From Membranipora membranacea (taxonomy: Eukaryota; Bryozoa; Gymnolaemata; Cheilostomatida; Membraniporidae), in the NCBI GenBank assembly GCA_914767715.1, contig OU612066.1:7941001-8005000 (forward strand): DNA of 64,000 nucleotides. The letters are read 5' to 3'. The notes beneath the pieces were generated by a model. The model had not been told where the DNA came from and searched no databases. It saw only the letters and a program-made list of their open reading frames with translations. Below, in pieces: positions 25,371 through 38,857 of this stretch (positions are counted from its first letter, which is position 1; each line of letters starts with the position of its first letter). The position numbers and the translations under genes are program-made.

Positions 25371-28300
25371 ATGGCGGATTGGTTACCTCGCTCAACCACT
25401 GCTGCCGCTGCTATGGTAGGCTTGGCTGGGTCAGCAGCATACATGTGGGCTAACTCTGATCCTGAGGGGCTTGTTGTCGATCAATCAGTACTTTCTATGC
25501 AGAGCAGACCACACCCTGTAAGTATGGAGCTTCATTTCCTGTAGGGGTGTAGGCCTAGGAGAGGAGGGGGCTTCTCTGTTTGATGACAATCTAAGTCAAC
25601 TTTTTATTTAAGTTCTGCATGCCATAACCAATGACCTAAATGATTGTGTCAAATTTCTTGGTGCAGATAATATTATTATATCATAATGTGTGATTTCTCA
25701 TTTATGGTGATCACTTTGCTGGATACTGTCATATCAAACATCTCCTTGGACAAGTCTTGGGATTTGAAATTACATCTGTTAGCTACAATGACCAGGGTCA
25801 AGAAGAGGAAACATCTTATCACACTTCAAACCTATGTAATATCATTACGCACTATTCTTACAGTATCAAAGTTACCTTATGACGTATGTATTTACTTTAG
25901 GACATTCCTGCCTGCCGCACGTCTTTATCTGAAGATCTAGTGGATGATAAGAAAACTCTCTATGATAATCTCTTAACAGCCGTCAAAAAATTTGGTAAGT
26001 GAATGCTTACTACCTAGATAAAGTTTGATCCAATTTGCCCGCAGTCCAGTCATTCCCATTCTACTGGTGAGCCTGCAGCGGCTCAAAACCTAAATGCAGG
26101 CAAATTGGATCTAGGATTAGCCAAAACACTAACTTGGATTACTCAAAAATCTACCTTGGATCACCAATTATACTTCATTGGATTAATGGGGTGTGTGTAG
26201 CTGAGCCTGATACTTATTTTAGTCTTGCTCACAAAGCCAGTGTAGGCGCTATCTCGTCAAGCCCGATTGCATTTAGTTAGATGACAGCTACTCAGAGAAA
26301 TACATGTTGATGTGCATAAGCTCAATAATCTACGGATGACTTGAGCTGCCCAATCAATTTTATTGCATCGTTGGTTAAATCAGTCAAGGGAAAAGAGCAT
26401 TGACCTTGGATAATAGTGGAATGGAAAAGTCTTGGTTCACCATATAACTCATAGGTAGAGGTCAAAAATGTGATAAAAACGTTTGCTGACAAAGATACCA
26501 AATTGCTCATCAAAATGAACAAATTTAAAATTTTGCTTTTAAACCAGGGTTTCAAAAAATGTGCATCTATTCATGTAAATAACATGTCAAGTCCCTACTC
26601 TGGCTGCCACATCACAATGAAAGTGTTACAGATGTGAGACGAACAATACATACATATAAATAACCACGATAGCCTAAGACAAATCCAGTCTTCCTCTTGA
26701 GGTGTAAGGCAATTTTCCAGATCAGGGCACCATGATGTCTTGTTCAGGACAAATAGATAGTGAAGCTTTGAAGTTTGAAGTAGGAGTAGGTTTAATTGGT
26801 AACTTATCCACTGTTTGTAGCTGCATGAGGTGATATCATCATTTAGCCTGTACTGATTGTGAATTCACCGGCAAGGTATTACTTTACCAATGTGGCACCA
26901 GTAATTTGTTTGTAACATTACATAACAGCAAATAAATGAATGTGTAGAAAGTCAGAAATCATATGGTTTTGCTGTTAGACAACTATTCTGACTTGACATA
27001 ATATCTTTACTCTGATCGCATGTAATAGCTGATTGTAGAAATCAAACTAATATGACTCAGCCGTCCTAACCAAAAATATGGAATAGAACTGTTAAAAGGC
27101 AAATTGAAAAAGATTTAGCAGGCTGTAGGAAATGGATCATTGGTAGAGGACAGACAGAGCTTGTCAATTTCCTATATGTGACACAATATATCCTAATATT
27201 GTATTGTAAGATGATAACAACTGGTTTTCCTTCCATCTGCTACAGGCACCAGTCCTTATTTTGGATGGAGAACATCGTCCGAGACTGGATTCGATAATTG
27301 GCTTACTTATGATGAGGTAGGAAGGCCAATGCATACGTGTTTTTGTGTAACGATAGAATTTTTAGGTTTGATTGCAATTGAAATACAAAAACAAGTTAGC
27401 CTTGCTCTGCATTGTTATTCTGCAAAAAAATGAACAAAAGTGTCATTCAAAGGTTTCAACTTCTATTCTCTTGATAATTCGCAAGGTTTTGGACAGATCG
27501 ACTCATGTTGGAGCAGGTCTCAGGTATCTCGGACAGAAGCCTAGCAATGATACCCTGATTGGAATGTTCTCGAAAAATCGGGTCGAGGTAAGTGTTAGTA
27601 AGATCAAACCCTGAAAGGAGAACACATTGGTAATAAGGTTTGATTAGGTAAACTAAACTGCAAACTGCTAGATGTAAACAAACTGCTGTAGAATGTATCC
27701 ATATTAATTTGATTGAGCAGTTCATTCAAAGGCCACTCATAGTCCTGACTGCAGAGTACCAAAAAAGAACGTACTTTTATTGGTTAACCTTGTTTTACAT
27801 TTTATGCATTGCACTGCCCATGTTAACACTTTTTGCAGATGATGCTTACACAGTATGCTTGTTATCAGCATTCTATGGCTATAGTACCCATGTATGATAC
27901 TTTGGGTGAGGAAGGGATAGAACATATCGTCAATCAAAGTAAGCCCAAAAATATAGATGAATTGGATTTATTTGGTCAAAATTCGAGTCTCGAAAAAAAC
28001 CTCTATGTAACCATCTTAGCAGCATCAAGTTGAGGCATGACACGACTACAAATTTGCAAATCAAGCCGCGGTATCTGATCTAAAAAGAAACTATTCCCGA
28101 GCTTTCTTCCGAATTTCTTCTAGTAGTGTCAATCGTATGTCAAACCAATCTTCAACGTTAATTTTAGCCAAAATGCAGCTAATTATCTGTGATGATGAAG
28201 CAAAGATAAAAGAGCTGCTCAAATCTGGCAGTGAAAAGTTTCCGCATGTCAAACAAATAGTTTTCATGGATGCCGTGAGTGTGGAGATACAGCAGGCTGT

Positions 28301-31300
28301 TCAGGAGCAGAAGTGGGAGATTATGTCCTTTACTGAGATGGAGATCACCGGCAGGAAAAATCCCGTCCAATTACAGGTGTGGCTTCTATAATGTGATGAT
28401 CATTTTGCATGCTAGTCAAACAGGTAAATGAACTGATTCCACAGATCTATTTTTTTCAGCTCACACAATCATTTCCTGTCATAAGAGAAAAGTTATCTAT
28501 CCTAATTCACTATCAACTGTTATGATTTGTGAGTTGTCTTATCCTTTTTTATAGCCTGCCAAACCAGAGGATATTTGTGTAATATGTTACACAAGTGGAA
28601 CCACAGGCCGTCCTAAAGGAGCCATGATAGAACACAGGGGTCTGATGCATGTGGCTGCTGCAGCCATGGCAGTTTTTGTAAGTAAGACTATTTTAAAATT
28701 AGAATTTGTCACTTATTATTGCTAGGGAATATCCTAATTGATGTTAGCAAGTCACAAAGTACAACAGTAGGTTGTAGCAACACCAAGCAAAATCAAGCGC
28801 TAAGGCCCATGAATTTTGTTTTTCAATCATCTTATTCATTGCATGAGCCATCTTCTGCGGATCTCTTGTAGCCGCTATCGATAGGGAAGGAACTGCTGGA
28901 AGACGGTACTGAATCATATCTATCATATCTACCTCTAGCTCACATGTACGAACAGGTCATGATGGTAAGTAGCTGAGGCGCACAAGCACACTGTGTATTG
29001 ATCTTTGCTGACTGATTTTGTGTGATTTTCCATTCCTTTCAATGTGTCAGGGGCCATCTGATATGTAGCATGGTACAAAACTATTTGGCATTTGCTAATT
29101 AAGTACTGTCACACTATATTACGCTTTTCATTTTCTCGTGGTTATCCAGGTTGGTTTGACTATATATGGAACACGTATCGGATTCTATAGCGGAGATGTA
29201 AAAGAATTGCTCAACGATATCAAATTTATGGCACCCACCATTTTTGCATCTGTTCCACGTCTTCTCAACAGAGTTTATGATAAGGTAAGTCTGTCATATA
29301 TGTTGTGTCTCAAGTCATAGGCATCATTCTTTGATGACACTTCGACTAATTGCATATTGTGTAAAGAATTCAAATATCTGCAAAGTGCATCAGCATTTGG
29401 CTTTTTTTGTCCATGTAGTTTGGTTCAGGTGGGAGACCCATGCAATTCAAAACAGTGGTTGTCTCCAGGCTAGCTTTTATTCAATATATTCCTAAGAACA
29501 TTAACCTGACCTGCATTTCATTTTTACTTCTGCTACAATTTCTCATCTTTAGTATAACTATTTAATAAATTCCCTTATAAAGCATTGATCTGTGAAAATC
29601 AAGTTAATATATCTATAAATCAGCAGAAGTATAGAACACAATGATTTATTTTCTAATCTGCCTATAGGTGATGGCTGCAGTTAGTCAAAGTGCTGTCAAA
29701 TCGTGGCTCTTCCAGACAGCACTTCAGAAGAAAGAGGAATACTTCAAGCGGTAAGAATCAAAGGACAGGTTTTTATTGGTCTATCACTCTGTCTGCATAA
29801 ATCAGCATCAGAATTTAGAGGATACTGTAATTCACATATTGGATACAAAAACTCAATCGACTCTAGCATCATCAACACCTAGCCCTTTTTACTATGGCAA
29901 CAACACTTTATGATTTTTTTGCAGTGGTATCATCACTAAGTCAACAATATGGGACAAACTGGTATTTAAAAAAGTTCAGGATACCCTTGGTGGCAATGTC
30001 AAGCTGATAGTTACAGGGGCGGCTCCTATATCACCTCCAGTATTGAGGTTCCTCAGGCTAGCTATCGGAGCAGGTGTCTGTGAAGGTTATGGACAGACTG
30101 AATGTTCTGCAGCTATGACAGTTACTCTGTTGGGAGATCAAGCTGTTGGTAAGTAATATTAGCAGGCCATTGTAGGGTCGATGAAAAGGGAAAAAGGTTG
30201 GTGGAACTGGAATATTACTTTGAGAGACCATATATTGTGTAGTCACAATGGGTTCATCAGCTCACTGGTCTTTATCCTTTTTTGATCTTATGTGGTGATT
30301 TTTAAATAGCAATTCATTGAGGGCAGCAGTTGTGTGAACGCTGGATCTCTGTCGTCTATCAAAATAACTGGCTGAATAACCACAAATATCATATTTTCAC
30401 CATTATCACCATTTTATAGACATGAAAAGCATTTTGCGGCTCAATAAATTTAAAATATGATTTATTTCTTTTTTAACTTTCATAAAAAGATTGGAATACC
30501 ATTTATTGCAATGGGTTTTATATTAGTTCCCAGTAAATCAAGTTTAGTTACTGCATCACATAACAATGAGTGAAATATTCTCTTGATTAGGTGAAGTTGG
30601 ACCTCCTCTAGCCTGTTGTACCATCAAGCTGGCCGATGTACCAGAGATGAATTACTACGCTTCAGACAACATAGGAGAAGTGTGTTGTTCTGGTAAACTT
30701 GTGTTCAAGGGATATTTACATGATGAGATTAAAACTAATGAAGCTATCGACAGTGAGGGATGGCTACATACCGGTGATATCGGAATCTGGACTGATGTAA
30801 GTAGTCTTTGTGAACGTGATGACCTATATTGGTTTGATTTTGATAACGTATTCAGACCAGTCCAATCCAAAGTTACGTCTGAATCTGTGAAGCCAGTCAG
30901 TTTAATGGAAGGCTTCTAGGTCATTCCAGAGGGTCCTTTTTGTCAATTTGGAATACCTTTCTGTTTTGTTTGGGAGAAGACAGCTTTTGGTTGTTGTCAT
31001 ATGTACCTTTTTATCTAATCACCTCCCACCCTCTCTGATCTAATTGTTACAATATTTTGTTGACATAGAGAGGTACACTGAAGATCGTAGACAGAAAGAA
31101 GAATATATTTAAGCTTGCACAGGGAGAGTATGTAGCACCTGAGAAGATTGAGAATGTGTACATCAGCTGTCCTCTTGTAGGCCAATGTTTTATACACGGC
31201 GACAGTCTCAAAGCTTCTCTAGTAAGCCAGCAAACATATGAATACTTAATTATATGTCTATATCTGTATTTATATAGATTATTTAAAAAAAATTCAGTAA

Positions 31301-32216
31301 ACCTGCCACACATCAGATTTTATCGATATAGATCTTGTCTTCTGTATCTTATTGTGTACTTAATAGGGAGCCACTTGGCCTTTTACTCATCACAAAAGTC
31401 GGGCCAAGTCTAATGGAGTGTGATCAGTTCAACAATTTCTACCTAGATTTTAGCCTGCAAAGAGCATTTTACTTTAATACTCAATAGATCGGAGCTTACA
31501 AGGCAGGAAGTTATGTAACTTTGTTCATAAGACACACGTTTCTCTATATGCAGGTTGCTATTGTGGTACCAGATGCGGATACATTACCAGCCTACGCTAA
31601 GTCACAACTGGGACTTAACATTTCTGACATGTCAGAGCTATGCGCTGATGAAAAAGTCAAGTTGGCTATCATGAAGGGCATGTCAGCTGCCGCAAAGACA
31701 TTCAACCTCAAAGGTTTTGAACAGGTAGGAAATGAGGCTAATGGTATCCCTCACCCTAGCAAGGGAGATCATTCGGGAAACATTGGTTCCTAGATACTGG
31801 TGCGCGAACTTTTGCTGAGTAGTCTTTCAATTTTGATTGAGATAGTAAGTCACTAGAATTGATCAATATCGTCTACAATTTGTTTTACTGTTTTCAATTT
31901 GTCCGATACTGTCAGAGAATGGGATGCATATAGATTTTCAGTAACTCCCCATAGTCATTAAGAAAGTGAAAGCAGGAGAAGTCAAGAAGCTAAGCACCAT
32001 ATTTTATGGAATGAGAACAATTTAATGATCAGATATTTCTATTTTGGAAATGCTAACAATCCACTTTATTCATTGCAGACTCGTGACATCTATCTGTCGC
32101 CTGAACCATTTTCCGTCGAGAATGATCTATTGACTCCAACTTTCAAACTAAAGAGAGTCCAGGCACGCAAGATGTACAGAGATGTCATCGATGACATGTA
32201 TGAGCACCTACAGTAG
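25371..32216 (+). CDS. Long-chain-fatty-acid-CoA ligase, ACSL1/5/6 type, intact copy 1
   Basis: Fifteen exons: 25371-25517, 25901-25994, 27246-27316, 27486-27587, 27839-27938, 28168-28376, 28555-28677, 28872-28964, 29150-29284, 29668-29750, 29925-30148, 30591-30796, 31069-31221, 31554-31724, 32079-32216. All introns are GT..AG and all phases agree, giving 682 residues, close to human ACSL1 and ACSL5. The enzyme joins fatty acids to CoA using ATP. Seen in the sequence: an N-terminal hydrophobic stretch (about residues 11-26, likely membrane anchor), AMP-binding loop [11 protein letters not shown] (exon 7), LPLAHMYEQ (exon 8), GYGQTE (exon 11), GWLHTGD (exon 12) and the fatty-acyl-CoA synthetase signature [21 protein letters not shown] (split here as [10 protein letters not shown] and [11 protein letters not shown], exon 13). 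The C-terminus EHLQ is not a PTS1 signal, so membrane location (ER or mitochondrial outer membrane) is inferred. It is the left member of a tandem duplication; copy 2 starts 1.8 kb downstream. Confidence 0.95.
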
Positions 32217-32587
32217 TTAATCATAATATCAAACTGCTCAGGTATTTCTTGTTCACTTTTTTTTGTAAAAGACCTTCTCTAAAATCAAACTGCTCAGAAA
32301 ATTTAGCTTCATTTGACACTTTTTTTTATATATATATGTCAGGTCAACTTGTATTTCCATTATGAATATTTTTTTTATATTGATAACTGTGGTAGCTTCT
32401 CAACCGCTACTTGAATGGATATACCAACATCTCTATTCTTATGACAATGAGATCACATGTCTTTTGAACCGTATCCCTATATTCACCTCGAGTGCCTGTA
32501 CAACGAAATAGCTGTTACATGATATTAAAAGTTTTGATAATTTTACAATGGTGCATTTGCCGCTTATTTCTAGCATAATTTTGTTTT

Positions 32588-32593
32588 AATAAA
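32588..32593 (+). promoter_or_regulatory. Possible poly(A) signal of ACSL copy 1
   Basis: AATAAA lies about 370 bases after the copy 1 stop codon. The matching place in copy 2 (42457-42462) reads AACAAA, so the signal seems lost there, although other AATAAA hexamers occur at 41567 and 41769 in copy 2. Confidence 0.4.
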
Positions 32594-32752
32594 CAATCAT
32601 TATTTTACATGGGTGCAAAACATATGACGTATTATTGTTATCGCTATAAAACATTACAGTTCAGCTGGGGAAGCTGATATAACTCTGAGCCTGTGGGAAA
32701 ACTGCCTTGTGCATGGAGGTAGTTTGGAGTTGCTTGCCCCTTGACAGGGTTA

Positions 32753-33035
32753 ATGCAACTCCCAATCAAATTTAGAGCTGCTGTCTCTGTGTTAGCGGTT
32801 TCAACTATTATTGTAACTGTCCTGAGCCAGAGGGTTAGAAAACAGACCAAAAAAAGAAAGCTAAAAAAAACACTATCTTATTACTTAGGCTTGCAGTAAA
32901 CTGTGTGGACTGGGACCTTTCAATGTCAACTGTCTGCGAAGAGCTGCCTGTGCAAGAGCCCTCCGACAGCTAGCGATGCGTGGATTTTGTACCGTGACCC
33001 ATGCTCTAACAAGCTACCAAGTATCAAGTAAGGTA
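32753..33035 (+). other. Possible short gene or exon remnant downstream of ACSL copy 1
   Basis: An ATG at 32753 opens a 48-codon frame with a hydrophobic stretch (VSVLAVSTIIVTVL) followed by a basic run. After a TTGCAG acceptor-like site (about 32894) a second frame reads GLGPFNVNCLRRAACARAL... and stays open to an AAGTAAGG donor-like site near 33028. Codon content looks protein-like, but I do not recognise the product. The matching region of unit 2 (about 42610-42850) carries indels that break the second frame. It could be a decayed gene piece captured in the duplication, or chance. Confidence 0.25.
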
Positions 33036-33147
33036 ATGGTAAGTCAATAACGGTTTTCTTTTTATTTACATATAATTCAGAGAGCATTTTAATGTATAAT
33101 GTAGGGTGACTATCAGTTTATATGGTTCCAGTATGGGCAATACCCTA

Positions 33148-33529
33148 ATCTGATCATAATTGAAAAAACTGGTATATGAGCTGCAAGTCAGTGATAACAC
33201 CAATTTCGTTACGTCGCCTACAAATGTTACTCCTCCAGTTAGTGCCATGTCTCCTATATATGGTGAAAGCATAAACCATATGTATATAATATGAAGTCTA
33301 TGGCATAAACTAATCAAATACCTCAATAATAAGGCAGAGAGGGCACAATTTAAAATGGCACTTTTTGCCTCATCAAATGACGAGTCAAATATTAGTGAGG
33401 TATGATCTGTGAAAATAGCTATTAGACATTATCGTCACTACAACATTCAAAAGTTTTTAAAAGTGATATATCACATTAAATGCCTCATGCAATGCTAATG
33501 CTCCATATTGTGCCCTGTCTAAGTTACAA
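33148..33529. other. Spacer between the two duplication units
   Basis: About 380 bases with no match in the other unit. A short open stretch around 33332-33402 ends in a donor-like GTATGA but has no convincing acceptor. Nothing else seen. Confidence 0.5.
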
Positions 33530-34511
33530 GTAGAGAGTAGCTTAGTTGGTCGCCTCAAATAAGGTACAATTATCATCAAACTTGTATGCAGCTGGTTGCG
33601 AAGAATCCCACTTGCTACTACTTGATAAGTAAGTATGCAAAATTATCTTGTTGTGAGTGATTGGTGTTTATTGCTGACGCTGTCTTGTTGTGTTTTTGCC
33701 ATTGACATGTCCAGCTGCTGCAGCGGCCATTTTATTTTATTAATTTCAAATGAAAATCATCCACAGGCATTTATTATCCTTAATCATGTGTCGATTTCAA
33801 ATTTTTAGTCCAAATTCATGTGGGAACCTTGTATCATTGTAACACTGTTGATGGGGTGGGTTTGTGGGTAGGCAGAGTTGTCTCTGTATTGGTGAGCTGA
33901 TACACTGCGTAAATATCAAAGTCAAAAATGTATAATGTAGGGCATTTGTCGTGTATATTTACAGGTTCTTTTGAAAGACATACACCTATCTTTAAAAGAA
34001 CATGGCAACAAGGAGAAAAATATGGCAGATGGCAGATTTGATACCTCGATCGAAGACTACTGCCGCTGCTATGGTAGGACTGGCTGGATCAGCAGCATAC
34101 ATGTGGGCTAACTCTGATCCTGAGGGGCTTGTTGTCGATCAATCAGTTCTCACTATGCAAAGCAGACCACACCCTGTAAGTATGGAACTACATACCTGTA
34201 GGGGCGTAGGCTCAGGGGAAAAGGGGGGAGGGTCCTACAGCCTTTTGTCAATCCAAGTTCTGACAAATAAACTTTTTCATTTGACTTTTGGATTCCGGAG
34301 AAACGACCTTCTACAGCATACTGATATATTACATACTCTATATGATGATATATATTGTTGAGCCCTATAGTGGATCTTCTTGCATCATATTTAAGTTAGT
34401 AAGTGAGTGTATTTGCGACATGTATATGTTGTCAGGTGAAACTGAAGCATTCTAAAAACTTCTAAATGACCAATGACCTAAATGAGTATTGTCTCACTTT
34501 GGTTGTTCTAG

Positions 34512-35045
34512 ATAATCCACATAACTTCAGTTTTGTGTTTATGATAAATGCATGTGTATATAAAATAAATGAAGTAGATAAAATGGCTGAATCACAGTCC
34601 TCTCTTCAACCACATATGTGTACAGTAGTGAAACCAGTTGAGGGTGTGCTAATTATATTTTTTACACTTCTATGTGGCATGAAAGCTTGAAATCAATTAA
34701 AAAGTTAAGTTTGTTGACAACAGCTAAGTTGACCCATTCATATCCAATTTAAATATGTAAGCTTCAGCGGGTCGGTTGTATCTCAGCACGAGAGGCCCGC
34801 TTTCAATTCCCGTGAAGACGGGTTCTTTTAGACAACAGTGACAAAGGATGAGTAAAACTTGGTGATTTCAGTGTGTATTTATTCATGATGTAGTGGGTGT
34901 AAGTAATTTATTATTACTTACACTCACTACATCATTAAATTTATATAACTGGATTGGATTGGTGTTCAAATCCCAGTGAAGCCAGATTTTATTTACATAT
35001 TATCTCTTTATATAAACCCCAGAAGTTTTGTTGCATCTATGAATG
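34512..35045. mobile_element. Insertion in ACSL copy 2 intron 1 with tRNA-like and hairpin parts
   Basis: Intron 1 is 1085 bases here and 383 in copy 1; homology resumes near 35045. Inside are a tRNA-type B-box-like stretch (CTTTCAATTCCCGTG near 34800), a second one (GTTCAAATCCC near 34963), and a hairpin with 23-base arms (34885-34907 and 34913-34935, one mismatch). This suggests nested or composite SINE-like insertions after the duplication. Confidence 0.5.
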
Positions 35046-36599
35046 CGGAATTTCTAGTATTATTAAATCATAATAAATGTGATTTCTCATTGATGATGAT
35101 AATCGATATGCTCCATATTGTCAGATCAAATGATCTTGTTGTTCATAGTTTGGCTCTTGAATTTACATCTATCGCCATCCTACCACACTTCAAACTTATG
35201 AAAATTAATATTATTCTTACAATATCGAAGTGAACTCATGACGTATGTATTTACCTCTAAGACATTCCTGCATGCCGCATGTCCCTATCTGAAGATCGAG
35301 TTGAACGTAAGAAGACTCTCTATGATAATCTCTTAACGGCCGTCAGAAAATTCGGTAAGTGAATACTCCCAAAATACTACCAGCTTTCTACATTAAACAC
35401 TACCAGTTCAGTACCTTAGTATACTAGAGTATGTGGATAAAGCCCTTGTTGAAACATATCGAAGGTACTCTAATCAAGTCTTTCTCACAGTGCCAATCAC
35501 AACCTTGCACCTCCCATGCACTCTATATTTGAGTTATAACTGTTTAAAGGCATATTCATTGATATACAAATTCATTTGAATATATTTATCATTGGGCATA
35601 TTGAATAAACCTACAGGCTTGAGTGGGCTGTAAGGAACGGGTCATTGGAAGGGAACAGACAGAGCGTGTCAATTTTAAAAACACACACACATATATATAT
35701 ATATAACACTATCTTGTAAGGTGATAACAACTGGTTTTCTTTTTATGTGTTTCAGGCACCAGTCCATATTTTGGTTGGAGGACATCGTCCGAGACTGGAT
35801 TTGATAATTGGCTTACATATGATGAGGTATAGGCATTTTATGTGTTTTTTTGTGTGGTAATACAATGTTGAACTAGGGATAACTGTATACAAGTTCTCCC
35901 CGCTCTGTATTGTTATTAAGAAAAAAATTGAAGCAAGGTGACTTTAATGGTTTCAACTTATATTTTCTTTATAATTCACTAGGTGTTAGAGATATCAACT
36001 CATGTAGGAGCTGGACTCAGATTTCTCAGACAGAAGCCAAGCAATGAGACCCTTATCGGGATTTTCTCAAAAATCGGGTCGAGGTAAGTGTTAGTGAGAT
36101 GAAACCCGGAAATGGCCAACAAATTAAGGTTTGAATACATCCTGCAAACTGCTTGATTAACACCAACCACTGTAGCAAGTAACTGTACTGTACTTACTTT
36201 CATCAATTTTACAGTAGGTAAGCCAACATTATAAGGCCATTCATGGCTCTAACTGGAGAGTACCAAAAAAGAATGTGATCATTTTTTTGCTAAAGCATAT
36301 ACAAATTGACCACCCATGTTATCGCTTTTTTGCAGATGATGCTTACACAGTATGCTTGTTATCAGCATTCTATGGCTATAGTACCCATGTATGATACTTT
36401 GGGTGAGGACGAGATAGAACATATCATCAATCAAAGTAAGTTAGAAGCTATGTGTCAAAAATAGAGATGAATGGGTCATAAATTTGCCAAAGTCAATGTA
36501 AAAAAATATAGATGAATGGGTTTTATATTTGGTTAAAACATCAATTTTGAAAAAACAGCTTAGCAACATAAAGTTGAGGCCCAACTATTAACTCACAGA

Positions 36600-37400
36600 T
36601 CAAGCGGCAGTATTGATCTCGGAAAGCACTTGAAACACTCGAAATGGTGCACTTTGGGGTGTACACTAACAACTAGTTAATGGCAAATGCTCAATTCATA
36701 TAAATATACAACTCACCGAATTACACTATTCTACCTCTGAATCGACAACCATCAAAGTAATTTAATCCTGATCGACCTGTCCTGTTACGGTGATATCGAA
36801 CCTAGAGATAGACAAAAACATGGGTGAGAGACAACGTCATGATAGAAAAACATAATATACAAATATAAACAGAACAAGATATAAACTCGCAAACACAATC
36901 ACGCAATCATGTTGTTGTTGTTTGTTGGTGTTTTTGTTGTTTTTTTCTGGTGTTTTTCTGGTGTTTTATAATACTATCTAATACTGAATATGTGGCTAGA
37001 TATCTGTGTGCTGCTGCCACATATTTCAGCTCCAATTAATGTTTTTGATGTGCTCTATTCTCTTGGTGGATCACGAGTCCCCGAGCTAAGCTCTTTACTT
37101 GCCATTAATACTTCACTCACTCTCCCTAATCATCCACGTTCATTCATGTATGAACTAGGGGTCATCATTCATACTGTTAACATATTTGTAATACATTGTA
37201 GTTGTCTTTTCATTATGTTCATGAGAAGACGACTAGCAAAGTAATACCTAAATTCCTCATACTCACATCTCTACTATCATTCACATTACGCGTAACCACA
37301 TTCATCTAAACTCGTTCACAACACACTGTTTCAAGCTCTCTCTCAAATTTCTGCTTGTGGTGGTATTAATACCTCAATCCTAACTTAAATCCGTAAAGTA
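36600..37400. other. About 0.76 kb of extra DNA in ACSL copy 2 intron 5
   Basis: The intron between exons 5 and 6 is 988 bases in copy 2 and 229 in copy 1. The extra DNA contains a GTTGTTGTTTG/TGTTTTT-rich stretch near 36910-36965 and an open frame of 84 codons (36990-37244) without recognisable content. No terminal repeats found. Either an insertion here or a deletion in copy 1. Confidence 0.45.
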
Positions 37401-38857
37401 TCCAATTTTTGATATTTTTTTAGCCAAGATGCAGCTTATTATCTGTGATGATGAAGCAAAGATAAAAGAGCTGCTCAAATCTGGCAATGAAAAGTTTCCG
37501 CATGTCAAACAAATAGTTGACATCGATGCTGTGAGCGTGGAGACACAGCAAGCTGTTCAGGAGCAGAAGTGGGAGATTATGTCCTTTACTGAGATGGAAC
37601 GCACCGGCAGGAACAACCCCGTCCAATTAAAGGTAAGGGTAGCCATTGTTGGCTCTGATTGGCTGTGGTGCGTGGGAAAGACCCGACAGCCAATCACATA
37701 GGAGCACTGATTTATATCCATATCAATGCATAAGAGCCAACACATTGGCTAGGTAAAGGTTCTATGATCTCATGTAGTTTTTATAATGTGATGTGTATAT
37801 AGTAGTAGTATCCAGTCAAACCGGCAAATGAACTGAGTCCATAGATTACTTTATTTCAGCCTTCGGTCACACGGTTTTTTCCTAAACTGGGAAAAAAATC
37901 CATCTACCCACATATGTGATTGTCTGCTATGATTTGTGAGTTATTTCACCTTTTTTTACAGCCTGCCAAACCAGAGGATATTTGTGTAATATGTTACACA
38001 AGTGGAACCACAGGCCGTCATAAAGGAGCTATGATAGAACACAGGAGTCTCCTGCATGGGGCTACTGCTGCTATGGCAGCTTTTGTAAGTTGGACTACTT
38101 TATATATGAGAATTATAAATACTCTAATGAATCCTATGAAACAGCAGGTTGTAGGATACACAGAGAAATCAACTGCTAAGTCCCATGTTTGTTGTTTTTT
38201 AATCTAATGAATTGCATAAGCCATCGTTTTTTGTCTCTTTTAGCCGCAATCAATAGGGAAGGTACTGCTGGAAGACGGTACTGAATCATATCTATCATAT
38301 CTACCTCTTGCTCACATGTACGAACAGGTCATGATGGTATGTACCTGTCCTGTGACTTGCTGGCACATTATGAGTGTTGACATAGCTTACATAGCCTTAT
38401 CTCCAAGTCGTCTCTTTTCGTGTTTGCTTACTCACTTGCTAATTTTGGTCACTTAAACTTTGAGAATCATAGAATTTGACTGTGATTTTTATTTAGCTCA
38501 TCTGTAAGAGAGTAGGAAAATGAATATAATTTGTGAGTTTTTCCATAGCTGTTAATTATTGGCAATGGTTATGTTATATAACTATTGTCACATCTTATTA
38601 CTTTATCCATTTTCTTATGGTTATCTAGGTTGGCTTGACTTTATATGGAACACGTATAGGATTCTATAGCGGAGATGTAAAAGAACTGCTCAACGATATC
38701 AAATTTATGGCACTCACCATATTTGCATCTGTTCCACGTCTTCTCAACAGAGTGTATGATAAGGTTAGACTGTCATTATATATGCTGTGTCTCAAAACAA
38801 AGTCATAATTCTTAAATGACACTTAGACTAATTGCATAGTTTCTTAAATAACTGTAA

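Larger units (their letters stand above)
24728..33147 (+). repeat. Segmental duplication unit 1 (contains ACSL copy 1)
   Basis: Homology to unit 2 begins before the gene (GCTTAGTGGGTCGCCTC near 24738 matches GCTTAGTTGGTCGCCTC near 33541) and runs past the 3'UTR to a shared stretch near 33041-33147. Exons, splice sites and many intron stretches align in order, so this is a DNA-level tandem duplication and not a retrocopy. The boundaries are approximate, read by eye. Confidence 0.85.
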
